Below are positions 35,572-48,474 of a stretch of 64,000 nucleotides of DNA, one piece after another. The notes beneath the pieces are model-generated. The model was not told where the DNA came from. It did not search any database and worked only from the letters and a program-made list of their open reading frames with translations. Positions within the stretch are counted from its first letter, which is position 1; each line of letters starts with the position of its first letter. The position numbers and the translations under genes were made by a program. This DNA is from Sinotaia quadrata (lineage: Eukaryota > Mollusca > Gastropoda > Architaenioglossa > Viviparidae), in NCBI GenBank assembly GCA_028829895.1, contig CM054178.1, positions 65,812,335-65,876,334 of the forward strand. Direction: 5' to 3'.

Positions 35572-36117
35572 CCATGATTGCCATGAACATGCAATTTATT
35601 CATTTATGGAATGTCTGTCTTTAGAATTTGCAAATTGTTTTATGTTTTAAAAAAAAATATTTATGCGCATGTTTAGATATATGCTTTTGTTTTTATTTGA
35701 TTGCATTTGTGTTTCACACAAATGAATAATTAGTAAGTGACATTAACACAGGTCCCTTTGTGTATGTGTGGTATTTGAGTGCGACAGCTTAGAAAGATCG
35801 TTAGGACACTAAATACTGAAGCTAGAAAAAGGTCATGTATCAAATGACATTGGCTGGAATAACTAAATAGGTCAGATAGGCAGCTGAACAGCATTAAATG
35901 TAATAATATTATTAGTCCCAGTCACCCTGCCTCCCCTACCCCTCCTCCCACACACATACACAACTCACTCATAAATATATACACTGTCAAGTCTAGGTTT
36001 CTAATAAAGTGAAAGTACTTTTTTTGTCACCTGTGCCTTGCTGTAACTTACGATTAACAAAGTAACCATAAACAAAGATGTCTCCTAAACACTCCATCGT
36101 ACGAAACAAACTTTAGT
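35572..36117. other. Spacer, no gene seen
   Basis: A C-rich patch (CCTCCCCTACCCCTCCTCCC) lies at about 35930. No gene recognised. Confidence 0.55.
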
Positions 36118-36576
36118 GAGATTAAAACATTTCACGGACAATCTCCCACTCAAGTGAGTTCAAAAACATTTCACGGACAATCTCCCACTCAAGTGAGTTC
36201 AAAAACATTTCACGGACGATCTCCCACTCAAGTGAGATGAAAACATTAGACGTACAATCTCCCATTCAAGTGAGATCAAAACAGTAGACGGATAATTTTG
36301 CACTCTTGTGAGATGAAAACATTTGCAAGCTCCCACTCCGGTGAGAAAAACGTTTGACAATCCCACACTCAAATTACATCAAAGCATTAGATACAAGACA
36401 ATCTCTCATTCTCACCTGAGACCAAAACTTTGGACTCCCAAAACTCCCACTCATGTGAGACCAACACATTTGACAATCTTCTATATCAAGGGCTATCTAA
36501 CCATTTGACAATCTTCTATATCAAGGGCTATCAAACCATTTGACAATCTTCTATACCAAGGGCTATCTAACCATTT
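36118..36576. repeat. 39-bp and 35-bp minisatellites
   Basis: At 36124-36240 a 39-bp unit (AAAACATTTCACGGACAATC, then CTCCCACTCAAGTGAG) repeats closely and decays rightwards to about 36460. At 36468-36576 a distinct 35-bp unit (CATTTGACAATCTTCTATAT) repeats three times, starting at 36468, 36503 and 36538. Its first bases derive from the neighbouring unit. Confidence 0.9.
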
Positions 36577-36879
36577 CACATTCGTACTGAATATAATTGA
36601 AAAATAGCTCAGTAACAATATCAAGCAATCGTTTCACTGAGATAATTTCTATATAACAAGAAAATGGAGATATGGGTGTATATAATCAGGCACACACAAA
36701 CACACGCACAATATACACACAACCGCAGAAAGAGCACACAAAGTTAAAGAAACAAATATTTGTATTGATTTAAACTAAATTCACTTCACACTCCAAATGG
36801 GGATTAAAATAAAACCAAAGAGATATTCGCTATCTGCTAGCACCGACTTACTAATCCACTTGCAATCTAACACCGGCCT

Positions 36880-37090
36880 ATCTAAAATATTTGCAATCTA
36901 CTAAAACTGGGATATATAAAACATTCACAGTCTACTAATACCAGTCTATTTAAAACATTCACAGTCTACTAATACCAGTCTATTTAAAACATTCACAGTC
37001 TAATAATACCAGTCTATTTAAAACATTCACAGTCTAATAATACCAGTCTATTTAAAACATTCACAGTCTAATAATACCAGTCTATTTATA
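36880..37090. repeat. 34-bp minisatellite (ATTCACAGTCTACTAATACC)
   Basis: About six units. The three between 36985 and 37085 share a TAATAATACC variant and are near-identical. Confidence 0.92.
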
Positions 37091-37951
37091 TCATTTACTC
37101 ACTAGTACTGATCTACCTAAAACATTCACCACAGCGATAAACTTGAATACTAACAGTCACTCAACAACTTACCAATAAATTAAATACAACATTGGCAATC
37201 CGTGTTTCATCTTAGATGACATTGACTGGCAGTGATTTATTCACTTAGATAACATTGAGAAGCAATGGATTTTTCTTCTATCACTGACTACCTTCTGCAT
37301 TTCATATCTTCTGATTGGCATTTAAGACGGGTTTTGCATTTGCAATACATATTCCAAAACATGTTTGCAAATTCGTCCTAGGGAAGGAAAAGTATTTTTA
37401 ATTTCTTACATCACATATATGAGCTATGTTTTATCTCCAAATGTTTATTTAATAACATTCGTATTATCGAATATCTTCAAAATAACAATTCTCAGATAGG
37501 ATGAGCATTCAAATGGCTGTCAAAAGTGGCTGGATGGCAACGAGTCTGTGCGCAACATTATTGCATAATTATAGATCAAGACACTTTACCTGTTATTGCT
37601 CCATTTGGAAGGGAGGTAATCAATCTTCTTCTTCACCTTTTATTGCTTCCCCTGGAATGGAAGAAATCCTCTTCAGTGACGTGACTCCTCCAGCTGTTAT
37701 TTCTTCCATTGAAAGAGACGAGTAATTGACTCCTAGACCAGAATCTATTTTGGTTGTGGAAAGGGAATCCTGAACAGAGCTATTAATAAGTTGGGGTTTT
37801 TGTTGAACGATTACTTGTTTCCGTAGACACCGCCCTACTTTGTCTAAACACAATTACTACCAAGTTGTCTGTATTTACATTACTGCGCCAGCCATTATCA
37901 GCGCCATTCTCCAAACATATTATGTCTTTTGCAGGCCCCGACGGATGACGA
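37091..37951. other. Spacer with an inverted repeat at 37656-37710
   Basis: Arms AATGGAAGAAAT (37656-37667) and ATTTCTTCCATT (37699-37710) are perfect 12-bp inverted repeats around a 31-bp loop containing GTGACGTGAC. The open frame across this point (37501-37725) has no recognised domain. Confidence 0.45.
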
Positions 37952-38115
37952 TACAGAACACTGCAAATAGCCAAATACACAGTTTTGATAAACCAGATAA
38001 AGAACACTGCAATTAGCGAAATATACAGTTTTGATAAACCAGATACAGAACACTGCAAATAGCGAAATATACAGTTTTGATAAGAATAAGATAAAGAATA
38101 CTGCCAATAGCAAAT
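37952..38115. repeat. 46-bp minisatellite, four copies
   Basis: Copies begin GAACACTGCAAATAGC at 37956, 38002 and 38048, with a variant at 38096. Confidence 0.92.
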
Positions 38116-38310
38116 TAAACAATCCAGATTGGATCTGTACCTGGTGATCTTCCAGTCAGTGTTTGCGTGTGTGAATGTCCGGCAGTGCGATCAGATGTAT
38201 TCACTGAGACCCCCCCCCTCCAAATAAAAAAAAAATTTTTAATAAAGAGAAGCGTAGAAAACAATTCACATGTCAGGACTCGATTCTTAAATTTGTTGTA
38301 TGGTGTATGA

Positions 38311-38840
38311 GAACAAATGATAATTAACTTCTCGCTCTCCCCTCCAGTAAGACAGAACAAATGATAATTAACTTCTCGCTCTCCCCTCCAGTAAGACAGA
38401 ACAAATGATACTTAACTTCTCGCTCTCCCCTCCAGTAAGACAGAACAAATGATAATTAACTTCTCGCTCTCCCCTCCAGTAAGACAGAACAAATGATACT
38501 TAACTTCTCGCTCTCCCCTCCAGTAAGACAGAACAAATGAAAATTAACTTCTCGGTCTACCCTCCAGTAAGACAGAACAAATTATAATTAACTTCTCGCT
38601 CTCCCCTCCAGTAAGACAGAACAAATGATAATTAACTTCTCGCTCTACCCTCCAGTAAGACAGAACAAATTATAATTAACTTCTAGCTCTCCCCTCCAGT
38701 AAGACAGAACAAATGATAATTAACTTCTCGCTCTCCCCTCCAGTAAGACAGAACAAATTATAATTAACTTCTCGCTCTCCCCTCCAGTAAGACAGAACAA
38801 ATGATAATTAACTTCTCGCTCTACCCTCCAGTAAGATAGA
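38311..38840. repeat. 44-bp minisatellite, 12 copies
   Basis: Units read GAACAAATGATAATTAACTT, CTCGCTCTCCCCTCCAGTAA, GACA. Variant positions (GATAATT, GATACTT or TATAATT, and CTCCCC or CTACCC) recur in combinations, so multi-unit blocks were copied. Each unit contains CCCCTCCAG followed by TAAG, giving a repeated polypyrimidine-AG resembling a splice acceptor. Confidence 0.96.
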
Positions 38841-38915
38841 AAGAAACGATACAAGAAGAGTAAATCGTCAACCTTCAAACACAAGCACTCTACTTTTGTC
38901 TATGCGTGCATTCAT

Positions 38916-38916
<1 letters not shown>

Positions 38917-38993
<77 letters not shown>
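38917..38993. repeat. (CA)n microsatellite
   Basis: About 38 CA dinucleotides. Confidence 0.98.
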
Positions 38994-38996
<3 letters not shown>

Positions 38997-38999
38997 GAA

Positions 39000-39400
39000 G
39001 AAAGAGAGAAGGAGAGAGAAAGATGTACAGATATTTTGATAGATTACAACAGAAATATACCATAAATAACAACAAATATATATATATATATATACATAAA
39101 TACAGACAAATAGGCAGAGACAGACAAATAAAGACAAATAGAGAGACAGACAGATAAAGAGAGAGAGACAAATAGAGAGAGAAAGACAAATAGAGAAACA
39201 GAAAGATGGAGAGAAAGACAAATAGAGAGAGACTGATAGACAGCCACAGATAGCTAGCCAACGAGAGCGAGAAGGAGGGAGGGGTGTAGGCCCTAATGAA
39301 AGATGAATAAGTAAGCAGTAGACGTAGATGTATACATCTGTGTGTAGATATATGATATACGTATATACATATATAATACACAGAGAAAGAAAGATGCAGA
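39000..39400. repeat. Purine-rich GACAAATAGAGAGA repeats with (TA)n
   Basis: Degenerate 16-20-bp units of AGACAAATAGAGAGA at 39110-39240, with an (AT)n run at 39076-39094. Confidence 0.75.
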
Positions 39401-40039
39401 CAGACGGAACTAATCCCTACCTTTCAGATAACTTACACACCTGGTTAGTTTTCGAAACTTTCGCTTTAAATATTTGAGTAGTGTCACGCAAACCCACCAT
39501 TCGTTTTCCATTATCTTTCGTCACTACGTTTTTAAAGTCACGATAACTGGAAACTCATCGTGCTGAAGAAAAGGCCATACGAGTGAGAAAGGGGCCTTTA
39601 ATAGGATTTCAGGGGCTTTTCCTTACGTACAAATTGGAAAAAAAAGAGGACGTATTTGCCACCTGTAATTAAAACGCTTAATTATTCCTGTCCACAGCTT
39701 AACAGTCGACAGCACGACCATTCTTTGATGGATGGAATGATAGGTGGGTGGACTGTTGAGGCCATTTGTCTAGATTGATGTCTGGACGGGTCGATTATAT
39801 GGCTGTCACGTTTCGCATCCAGAATATCAAACCTGAATTGCGAAAATGCTTTGCTTTATTTTGCCCTAAGTTTAATTTTAAAAGTATAATGCTTTGGTAA
39901 ATAATGTCTTCGATTAAGTTTAGTTTATGTATAATTTTCTTTTTATCTACACCTTAAGATTTTATCGTAACACTTAAACTTCTATGTATAAAGATACTAA
40001 AAAATATTATTTGATAATATTGATAATTTTACAATAAGA
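39401..40039. other. Spacer, no gene seen
   Basis: Unique sequence without recognisable features. Confidence 0.55.
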
Positions 40040-40170
40040 GCAGTTTTCAATATTAGTTTCAGACCAGTACTATTCCAGGTCTGAATTAGTTACAGACCAG
40101 CACTGTTACAGGTCTGAATCAGTCTCAGGCCAGCACTGTTCCAGGTCTGAATTAGTCACAGACCTGTACA
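40040..40170. repeat. ~42-bp minisatellite (CCAGGTCTGAATTAGT)
   Basis: Three to four units with AGACCAGCACTGTTCCAGGT cores. AGACCAG and CAGGTCT give small internal inverted repeats. Confidence 0.85.
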
Positions 40171-40574
40171 GTTCCTCTTTAAAGAAATGTCCAAATTTTT
40201 TCATGAATGGGGCTAAGATCATGACAGACGTCAGATGACAAAAACTGATTTTAATCTAGGAATTCAGAAACATACAGGAAAACAAGCAATTCAGAACTAG
40301 CGCTGAATACCGCCTTTTGCATAATTTAGTCAAACACTCCCAGGCATTGCAGACAGACAGACAGACAGACACTGCTTGCAGCCTGAAAACGCAGTACATA
40401 ACACTTTTACACCGATATGACGACTTTGTCTTCAACCTTGATTCCGGATCAACTCACAGCATTGTCATACCGATGTAACTATACTGTGCCTTCAACCGGG
40501 TCCCTCACAGCACTGAAGACAAAGGGATGCTATTTCCACGTCTACAATTTTAATCTTGCTTGATCTTCTCTCAC

Positions 40575-40815
40575 ACATTTCATAGTTACATCACTATCAG
40601 TGTATCTATTGACACATTTCATAGTTGCATTATTATCAGTGTATCTAGTCACACAATTCATAGTTATATTATTATAAGTGTATCTATTCACACATTTCAT
40701 AGTTACATATTATCAGTGTATTTATTCACACATTCCATAGTTACATCATTATCAGGGTATTTATTCACACATTTCATAGTTACATCATTATTTTATCAGT
40801 GTATCTATTCATACA
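40575..40815. repeat. ~39-bp minisatellite (ATTCACACATTTCATAGTTAC)
   Basis: Six units contain CACATTTCATAGTTACATCA and TTATCAGTGTATCTATT, with small indels that shift the frame between copies. Confidence 0.9.
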
Positions 40816-41993
<1,178 letters not shown>

Positions 41994-42504
41994 TCCGAAA
42001 GGAACTCTTCATAACATATTTGTAGTTTTTGCTTATTTAGTAACAATCTGCGCGGGGAATTTCGTTTAGTAATAATGTGTTCAGTTTCCCCGAGTGTAAT
42101 AGTTCATGAGTGAACAAATGATGATTTGTCTTCATTGTCTTCATTGTTTATATTTATTTTTAACTTTAATGAAACAATATGCAGTCTTTTGAAACAGATA
42201 GTTGCCATCTAGTATCTAGTTACTATTATTGAATCCTTTTTATATTAAAATCATTCTTTAAATATTTCAAAGTGCAGAAATTCACACCTTTTCTACCTTT
42301 GTATCGGAGTCTGTACTGGTAATGACGCACTAGGCTTTTGTTGCTGTTTGACAAAACGCGAAACGTTTGTATTGCAGCAACCTGAAACCTTGATTGTTGT
42401 CTGAGATATAAAACTTTCAACGTTATGTTAACAGAGCTGTGACAAATTGAGTTACACACGCACAGCATCCCACCACCACCACCCCCACACACGCACGCAC
42501 ACAT

Positions 42505-42925
42505 GAGAGGGGGGAGAGAGAGAGTGAGAGAGAGTGAGAGAGTGAGGTTAATAGAGTGAGACTTATAATGAACCTGAGAGGATTAAAGAAGAGCGACAGA
42601 GACAACATCGACTGTCGCGCGGCAATTATGAAATAGAGAGATAAGAGAGACAGAGACAACAACATATTATCGTGAGACAATTATGAAATAGGGAGATAAG
42701 AGAGACAGTGACAACAACATATTATCGTGAGACAATTATGAAATAGGGAGATAAGAGAGACAGTGACAACAACATAATATCGTGAGACAGTTATGAAATA
42801 GAGAGATAAGAGAGACAGAGACAACAACATACTATCGTGAGATAGTTATGAAATAAAGATATAAGAGAGACAGAGACAACAACATACTATCGTGAGACAG
42901 TTATGAAATAAAGGGATTAGAGAGG
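42505..42925. repeat. GA tract and 55-bp minisatellite
   Basis: A GAGAGTGAGAG tract at 42505-42545 leads into six copies of a unit containing GAGAGACAGAGACAACAACA, then TATCGTGAGACAATTATGAA, at 42590-42925. Confidence 0.9.
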
Positions 42926-43490
42926 CAAGTCAAGTGTTGCACAGTAAAGATTTTTTTCTATGGAACTGAATAGTTAAATGAGAGAAACAAATATAATAAA
43001 ATACTTAAATTTTTCATACAACTAAAAGGGTTAAAACAGACTAAAATCTAATACAATTAATGCAGTAAGAATGTCGTGGAACTAAGGAGCTAAGTGCAAG
43101 ATATGGCGTACAAAGTGTTTGGTTAGCACGTAATTAAAGGGTTAAAGAGAGAGACTAGAGATCAGGGAATCCGAGATCTCTAGGAATTGATAGGGTCAAT
43201 ACAGACTGGAACCATAAGATGTAATGTGTCATAGAATGGAAGGGTTACGAAATTGAGACTAAAGGCTGCCATAGCAGAAACGTTGAACTGTCAGCTTTGA
43301 AAACGAGAAACTGCAAAAAAGATTCTAAATTTAAAGTGTTGTAAAGAAATGCGTGCAGCTCAGGTGTGAGGTGAAAAGTGTTAACACTTTTTTGCAGGTT
43401 GTGTTAATACCATTGACTTCATGGCAAGAATTAAGCGCAGTAGGTTTTCATTTATTCCCACCCAAACCTACTTACCCACCCTGCTCCAGT
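42926..43490. other. Spacer with GGGTTA-like words, no gene seen
   Basis: AGGGTTAAAA, AAGGGTTAAAG and AAGGGTTACG recur irregularly, hinting at a very old repeat. No gene. Confidence 0.5.
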
Positions 43491-43622
43491 CAATGGGTTT
43501 GTCTTACATAAGAGGAACTATACTGCATTCAGAATAAACTATTTCATCCAATGGGTTTGTCTTACATAAGAGGAACTATACTGCATTCAGAATAAACTAT
43601 TTCATCCAATGGGTTTGTCTTA
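43491..43622. repeat. 58-bp direct repeat, 2.3 copies
   Basis: Copies start CAATGGGTTTGTCTTA at 43491, 43549 and 43607. The first two are essentially identical. Confidence 0.95.
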
Positions 43623-43932
43623 ATTGCGCTGCTATATTTTTTATTCATACACATTAACGTGCTATCTGACAAGTCTGACAAACATACTAACTCTGTTTTG
43701 CAATTATAAATACGCCGCTTTAACTAATGGCTTTGATTTCACGTTCGTCACTGTTATGTATTCATAATGAGCGATGTCTATTTGCTGTCCTGTAACTATC
43801 ACTGTAACGTAATGCATTGACAAAGTTTTGCATTTGTAATGAGCCACGTTATCCAATGAATATGATTTAAATGTGCTCTCACTGTTTTGTATTCAGAAAC
43901 ATGTTTTACCCATTTGACTTACTGTGTTGCAG

Positions 43933-43969
43933 GAAAAGAAGAAGAAGGAGGAAAAAGATATGGAAACAG
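43933..43969 (+). CDS. Candidate 37-nt upstream exon of the calmodulin-like gene
   Basis: A short segment sits between an acceptor-like sequence (TTACTGTGTTGCAG, ending 43932) and a donor-like one (CAG followed by GTGAAT, from 43970). Read in phase 0 it encodes a Lys/Glu-rich stretch (EKKKKEEKDMET) and leaves one base, G. The next firm exon at 59213 needs exactly one base before AA, and the join gives Glu. A charged leader before the first EF-hand helix is reasonable for calmodulin-like proteins. Against it are the 15.2 kb distance, the low complexity and the short length. RNA evidence is needed. Confidence 0.42.
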
Positions 43970-44206
43970 GTGAATAAATTTTAACCTCCCCGCTCTCCCA
44001 AGATCTATTTTGCTCTCCTTTCTTGCAGCATGTTTGCTTGCTTTAGTGACATTAGGTTTATGATTTTTATAACTCGGTAATCGTACTCTGACAAAACAAG
44101 GGGATGGAAAGAAGCAAGAACTGAATAGTTTCATCCTACATCACAATACTGACCCTTGCTTTTCTGTTTTTCGATCATCGTCATTATCGTTATCGATGCC
44201 ACCGCA

Positions 44207-44355
<149 letters not shown>

Positions 44356-44626
44356 CACATCACCATCATAATTTTTAATCATAACTTTATTCAAATATTA
44401 CTGCTACTATTATTACTGCTGCACCTGCTACTACAACCACTACTACTACTAAAATAATAATTAATAAATAATAATTGAATTAATTATCAATATTCTTTAG
44501 ATGAGGAGTTCGTAATATTGTTTGTCTCTGTTATCTATAGAGATAATGCGCAATGTATTATTTTCTCCCCTCCCTTCTCACCCCCCCCCACATAATTCCC
44601 CCCCGAAAATAAGGAACACGGTACAA
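44356..44626. other. Spacer with CTACTA and poly-C tracts
   Basis: Triplet-rich sequence (ACTACTACTACT) near 44430 and C-runs at 44581-44604. No gene seen. Confidence 0.6.
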
Positions 44627-44791
44627 GAAGTGTCATTTTAACGCATGGGCACGCTGGGCAGTTGCCCGGGGACCCAATGATAATGTTTGCATGTTGCGAC
44701 TTGCTGTCAAATTCCTGTTTGTGGTTGTGTAGATAGGGGCCCCGGAGCACTGCTTTGTTCGTGGGCCTATAATGCTGTTAAGACGGCACTG
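44627..44791. mobile_element. Short hAT-like inverted-repeat element (MITE), copy 2
   Basis: The right end TTAAGACGGCACTG and the more decayed left end AAGTGTCATTTTAACGCATG match the termini of 2430-2550. Inner matches include TTAACGCATGG, AGGGGCCCC and GTGGGCCTA.AATGCTGTTAA. This copy is longer by ~45 bp of internal sequence (TGGGCAGTTGCCCGGGGACC) missing from copy 1. No coding capacity. Confidence 0.7.
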
Positions 44792-45015
44792 ACCACATGC
44801 CCCAGCCTACTGGCAAATGAAGCATTTCCTCTTTTCTCTCCTAAATTGCTATGCATTATTCCCCTTTGGAGGAGGTGCTCTATGACATTTCCTAAGCGTG
44901 AATGGACTAGAACAATGACGCAAAATGGAATAGGGGTAAAAGAAAACATCAGTTGTGTTGGATGCTAGTCTGAATAAGTAAATTACGTAAGGTGTGATCG
45001 ACCAAACCTAGCTTT

Positions 45016-45300
45016 GGGCAAGTGTACGAGCCAAGTGGCCATTTGTCATTACGTAATCTGAGGGGAAGATTGAGACAAGTATACGAGCCACATGGCCATT
45101 TGTTATTACTTAATCTGAGGGGAAGATTGAGACAAGTGTACGAGCCACATGGCCATTTGTTATTACTTAATCTGAGGGGAAGATTGAGACAAGTGTACGA
45201 GCCACGTGGTCATTTGGTATTACGTAATCTGAGGGGAAGATTGAGACAAGTGTACGAGCCACATGGCCATTTGTTATTACGTAATCTGAGGGGAAGATTG
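45016..45300. repeat. 57-bp minisatellite, five copies
   Basis: Units contain GTGTACGAGCCACATGGCCA and TTACGTAATCTGAGGGGAAG. The 57-bp period keeps a 19-residue open repeat (VYEPHGHLLLLNLRGRLRQ) on plus, with mostly synonymous-looking or tolerated changes, but with no coding flanks. Confidence 0.95.
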
Positions 45301-45304
45301 AACA

Positions 45305-45575
45305 TTGTATTGTTACAGCTGTCTTACAGAATGTTGTGTTGTTACAGCTGCCTTATGGTATGTGATGTTGTTGCATCTGTCTTACTATATGTTATATTGC
45401 TACAGCTGCCTTACCTTATGTGGTGCTGTTGCATCTGTCTGATGGTATGTGGTGTTGTTACATGTCTTACGGTACGTTATGTTGTTACAACTTTCTTACG
45501 GTATTTTGTGTTGTTACAGCTGTCTTACGGTATGCTATGTTGTTACAACTCTTTCAATGCATGTCGTGTTGTTCG
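45305..45575. repeat. ~29-bp minisatellite (TTGTTACAGCTGTCTTACGG)
   Basis: Nine imperfect units with CAGCTG and TATGTTATG. It abuts the 57-bp array directly. Confidence 0.88.
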
Positions 45576-45647
45576 ATTTAGTTTAATATAATAATGCAGT
45601 GATGCTAAGATTATCTTGTAAAGCATGTCTTGTTTTCACACGTGTCT

Positions 45648-45815
45648 CCTACTTCTTGTCATTTTTACATTATCACCTAGTCAAGTGCATGTCTAGCTGT
45701 TAAACTTCTTGTCATTTTTACATTATTACCTAGTCAAGTGCATGCCTAGCTGTTAAACTTCTTGTCATTTTTACATTATCACCTAGTCAAGTGCATGCCT
45801 AGCTGTTAAACTTTT
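45648..45815. repeat. 53-bp minisatellite, three copies
   Basis: Copies with ACTTCTTGTCATTTTTACAT and AGTCAAGTGCATGCCTAGCT start at about 45650, 45703 and 45756. Confidence 0.93.
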
Positions 45816-46204
45816 CTCATACATAATTAAGCTATTACAAATGTTTTCCATTACAGTGCACAACAATCATGCCTCTTTATTTCATATATATATATTTCAA
45901 TATGTGCCGTATTGTTGAGTGAATTCTTAAAACCATGTTTGACTCCAAACCGTTGAGTAGAATGAATTTATTTTTTAAATCATAACTTCCCCTATTAGTG
46001 AAACTGTTGGTTGTGTACAGTGTATTTCCAGACAATACTATTTCTTTGTCTTATTTTACTACTTTCAAGCAGTGCACGCGCCATCGATTTTGTGTTCTGC
46101 TCATGTATCTCTATTTGTATGTGTGCATCAGACCGTACTACGGTCACTGCTAGTATTTGTGACCAGATCATACAAAGCCGCATTTTGTGTGATTAGACTC
46201 TTCA

Positions 46205-46272
46205 AACCTCACTGTTAGTATTTGTGATCAAACTCCCTCACTGTTAGTATTTGTGATCAAACTCCCTCACTG
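46205..46272. repeat. ~29-bp direct duplication
   Basis: CTCACTGTTAGTATTTGTGATCA-like unit twice, with a shortened third. Confidence 0.85.
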
Positions 46273-46404
46273 TGTGTGATCAGACTCTGTTGAATAAAGT
46301 CTCTAGATAAAGTGATGAACCTTGAGACAATGCAATGACCGCCAGTAACATCTTTATGGCAGCTCAAACGTTCGTTTAGTGAACTTAAATTTGCACGGTT
46401 CCAT

Positions 46405-46825
46405 CTTTTTATTTGTATCTAAATGACTAGAGATAATACATTTTATTTGTATCTAAATGACTAGAGATAATACATTTTATTTGTATCTAAATGACTAGAG
46501 ATAATACATTTTATTTGTAATCTAAATGACTAGAAATAATATATTTTATTTGTATCTAAATGACTAGAGATAATACATTTTATTTGTATCTAAATGACTA
46601 GAGATAATACATTTTATTTGTATCTAAATGACTAGAGATAATACATTTTATTTGTATCTAAATGACTAGAGATAATACATTTTATTTGTAATCTAAATGA
46701 CTAGAAATAATATATTTTATTTGTATCTAAATGACTAGAGATAATACATTTTATTTGTATCTAAATGACTAGAGATAATAAATTTTACTTGTATCTAAAT
46801 GACTAGAGATAATAAATTTTACTTT
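46405..46825. repeat. 34/35-bp minisatellite, 12 copies, A/B variants
   Basis: Most units read TTTATTTGTATCTAAATGAC, TAGAGATAATACAT. Two copies carry the linked changes TGTAATCT and AGAAATAATATAT (variant B). The order AAAB AAAAB AA shows that a multi-unit block containing B was duplicated. Confidence 0.95.
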
Positions 46826-46959
46826 CATTCTAAAGAGTGGCATACCTACTCCCCATTCTCCAACCATTCTATTAACTTGCCTGGTGGCTGAATTAGAATT
46901 TTTTCCTTGATAGTTGACCAATATATAGTATATGATACAGCTTTCAGAATTTTCCTTTT

Positions 46960-47245
46960 TGAAATCTCTATTTATAGCTGATAAACTGACTATTTTACAA
47001 CTTTCAAGAGTTTTAATTCCTGTTTGTAGCTGATAAACTAACTATTTTACAACTTTCCTGTTTTTACATTTTTGTTTATAGCTGATAAACTAACAATTTT
47101 ACAACTTTCTTGTTTTTAACTTCTCGTTTATAGCTGATAAACTGACTATTGTACAACTTTCGCTTTTAAATCCTTGTTTATAGATGATAAACTATTGTTA
47201 ACTTTCGTTTTAAAATCTTTATTTATAGCTGATAAACTAAATATT
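46960..47245. repeat. ~52-bp minisatellite (TTATAGCTGATAAACTAACTA)
   Basis: Six units of AGCTGATAAACT, ACTATTTTACAACTTTC and a variable T-rich linker ending TTGTTTATAG. Confidence 0.9.
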
Positions 47246-48474
47246 GCACAAAGTTTATGTTTCTCATATTACTGAGTCCTTGATTATAATTCTCCAATTG
47301 TCGGAACATTGTTTATGGGTTTCTTCTGTTATTGATTTCTTGTTTGCAGTTTTTTTAAACTGCTACCAATAAACTCTAGCACACGCTGGAACTCAGCTAG
47401 CGTTCGATGGAACTGTGAAAGGAAAATAAAAATGGATGTGCAAACAATGGCTTTTGTGTGTGTACGCACACGCGCTCTTTCCGGCATATTTGAAGTGTTT
47501 TGATTGGTTGAATGAAGTTGGAGTTAGGGGGGGCATTCGATTGCATTTCTCGTCGTGCTAAATTTTACGCACGAGGATAAGTCCACGGTTTATGAATCAG
47601 TAATGTTCACCTCACCCAGAATTAAAATAAATACACCCTTTAATAATAATTTTTAAAAATCTAATAAGCCCGTTACCAGGTATAATGCACTGCTAGCCTA
47701 TTCGACCCCATCCAGCTCTGACGCGTGAAAGACGTAGGTCAGCATTTCCCATTTGACTGAGTGATGGTAGTGCTGCGTCACCGTCATGAGTATGTGTGTC
47801 ACTGTTACAGTAGTAGGTTTACTCTCAAGTCTCAGTTTGGCTTGAAAAGTCATTATGATGTTATGTAATGCTTACGTTTAGCACTGCTACAGTAACTCAA
47901 ACAATTAACTTTACACTTAATACCAATTTCAAGTCGACTATGGATACCACCATTGACTCAAACAACTAACTTCTGTCATACGGTATGTTATGCTATACAG
48001 GTAATACCAATTTCAAGTTGACTGTAGACACCACCGCTTGACTCAAAGTGTAAGGAAGCTTTTGTAACCTAGCCAGGATGAACCCTAAATTTTATGTAGA
48101 AAGTAGATTTCAATTTTCCCTATTAAACCCTTACCAAGCAGACAATCAAATGTTCCCCGACTGTGTTGCTCACGTCACCAGCTCTTGCTACGCATGATAC
48201 GAGTGACAACATGGACTGTCCCAAAAGACCATTGGTGGTGGTGGTTGTTGTGGTGGTGGAGGTGGTGGGTAGCGTCAAGAGCAGCAGCAGTGTGAAAATG
48301 TCAACGTGTCGCGAACAAACTGGACACGCCCAACAGCGTACGGTTCCACCATGATACAAAAGCAGGTCATTGCGCTGGAATTGGTTAGAGTTGACAGAGG
48401 CGGTCTACAGAAGGCCAGACAAAAAAAGCCGTTCTGGTGACTGGCCGGTCAGACTGATCAAGGGTTGCATTGTA
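47246..48474. other. Unique spacer with CpG-richer patch at 47380-47600
   Basis: The patch contains ACGCACACGCGCTC, GATTGGTT (reverse CCAAT box) and TTTTACGCACGAGG. It could be a promoter, but no TATA box or coding start is clear. A GTGGTGGTGG tract lies at 48235-48268. The open frames at 48123-48359 are low complexity. ACTAACTT/GACTCAAAC words repeat at about 47890-48040. Confidence 0.3.

Noticed and set aside
38311..38840. CRISPR-like repeat array
   Set aside because: Units are contiguous with no unique spacers, no cas genes lie nearby, and the context is eukaryotic.
44687..44968. 93-codon plus-strand frame
   Set aside because: Its first third is the MITE copy and the rest has no recognisable domain or codon bias.
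45022..45591. 189-codon frame with repeated VYEPHGHLLL
   Set aside because: The first half is a 57-bp minisatellite and the second half a 29-bp one. No splice sites, domain or coding flank.
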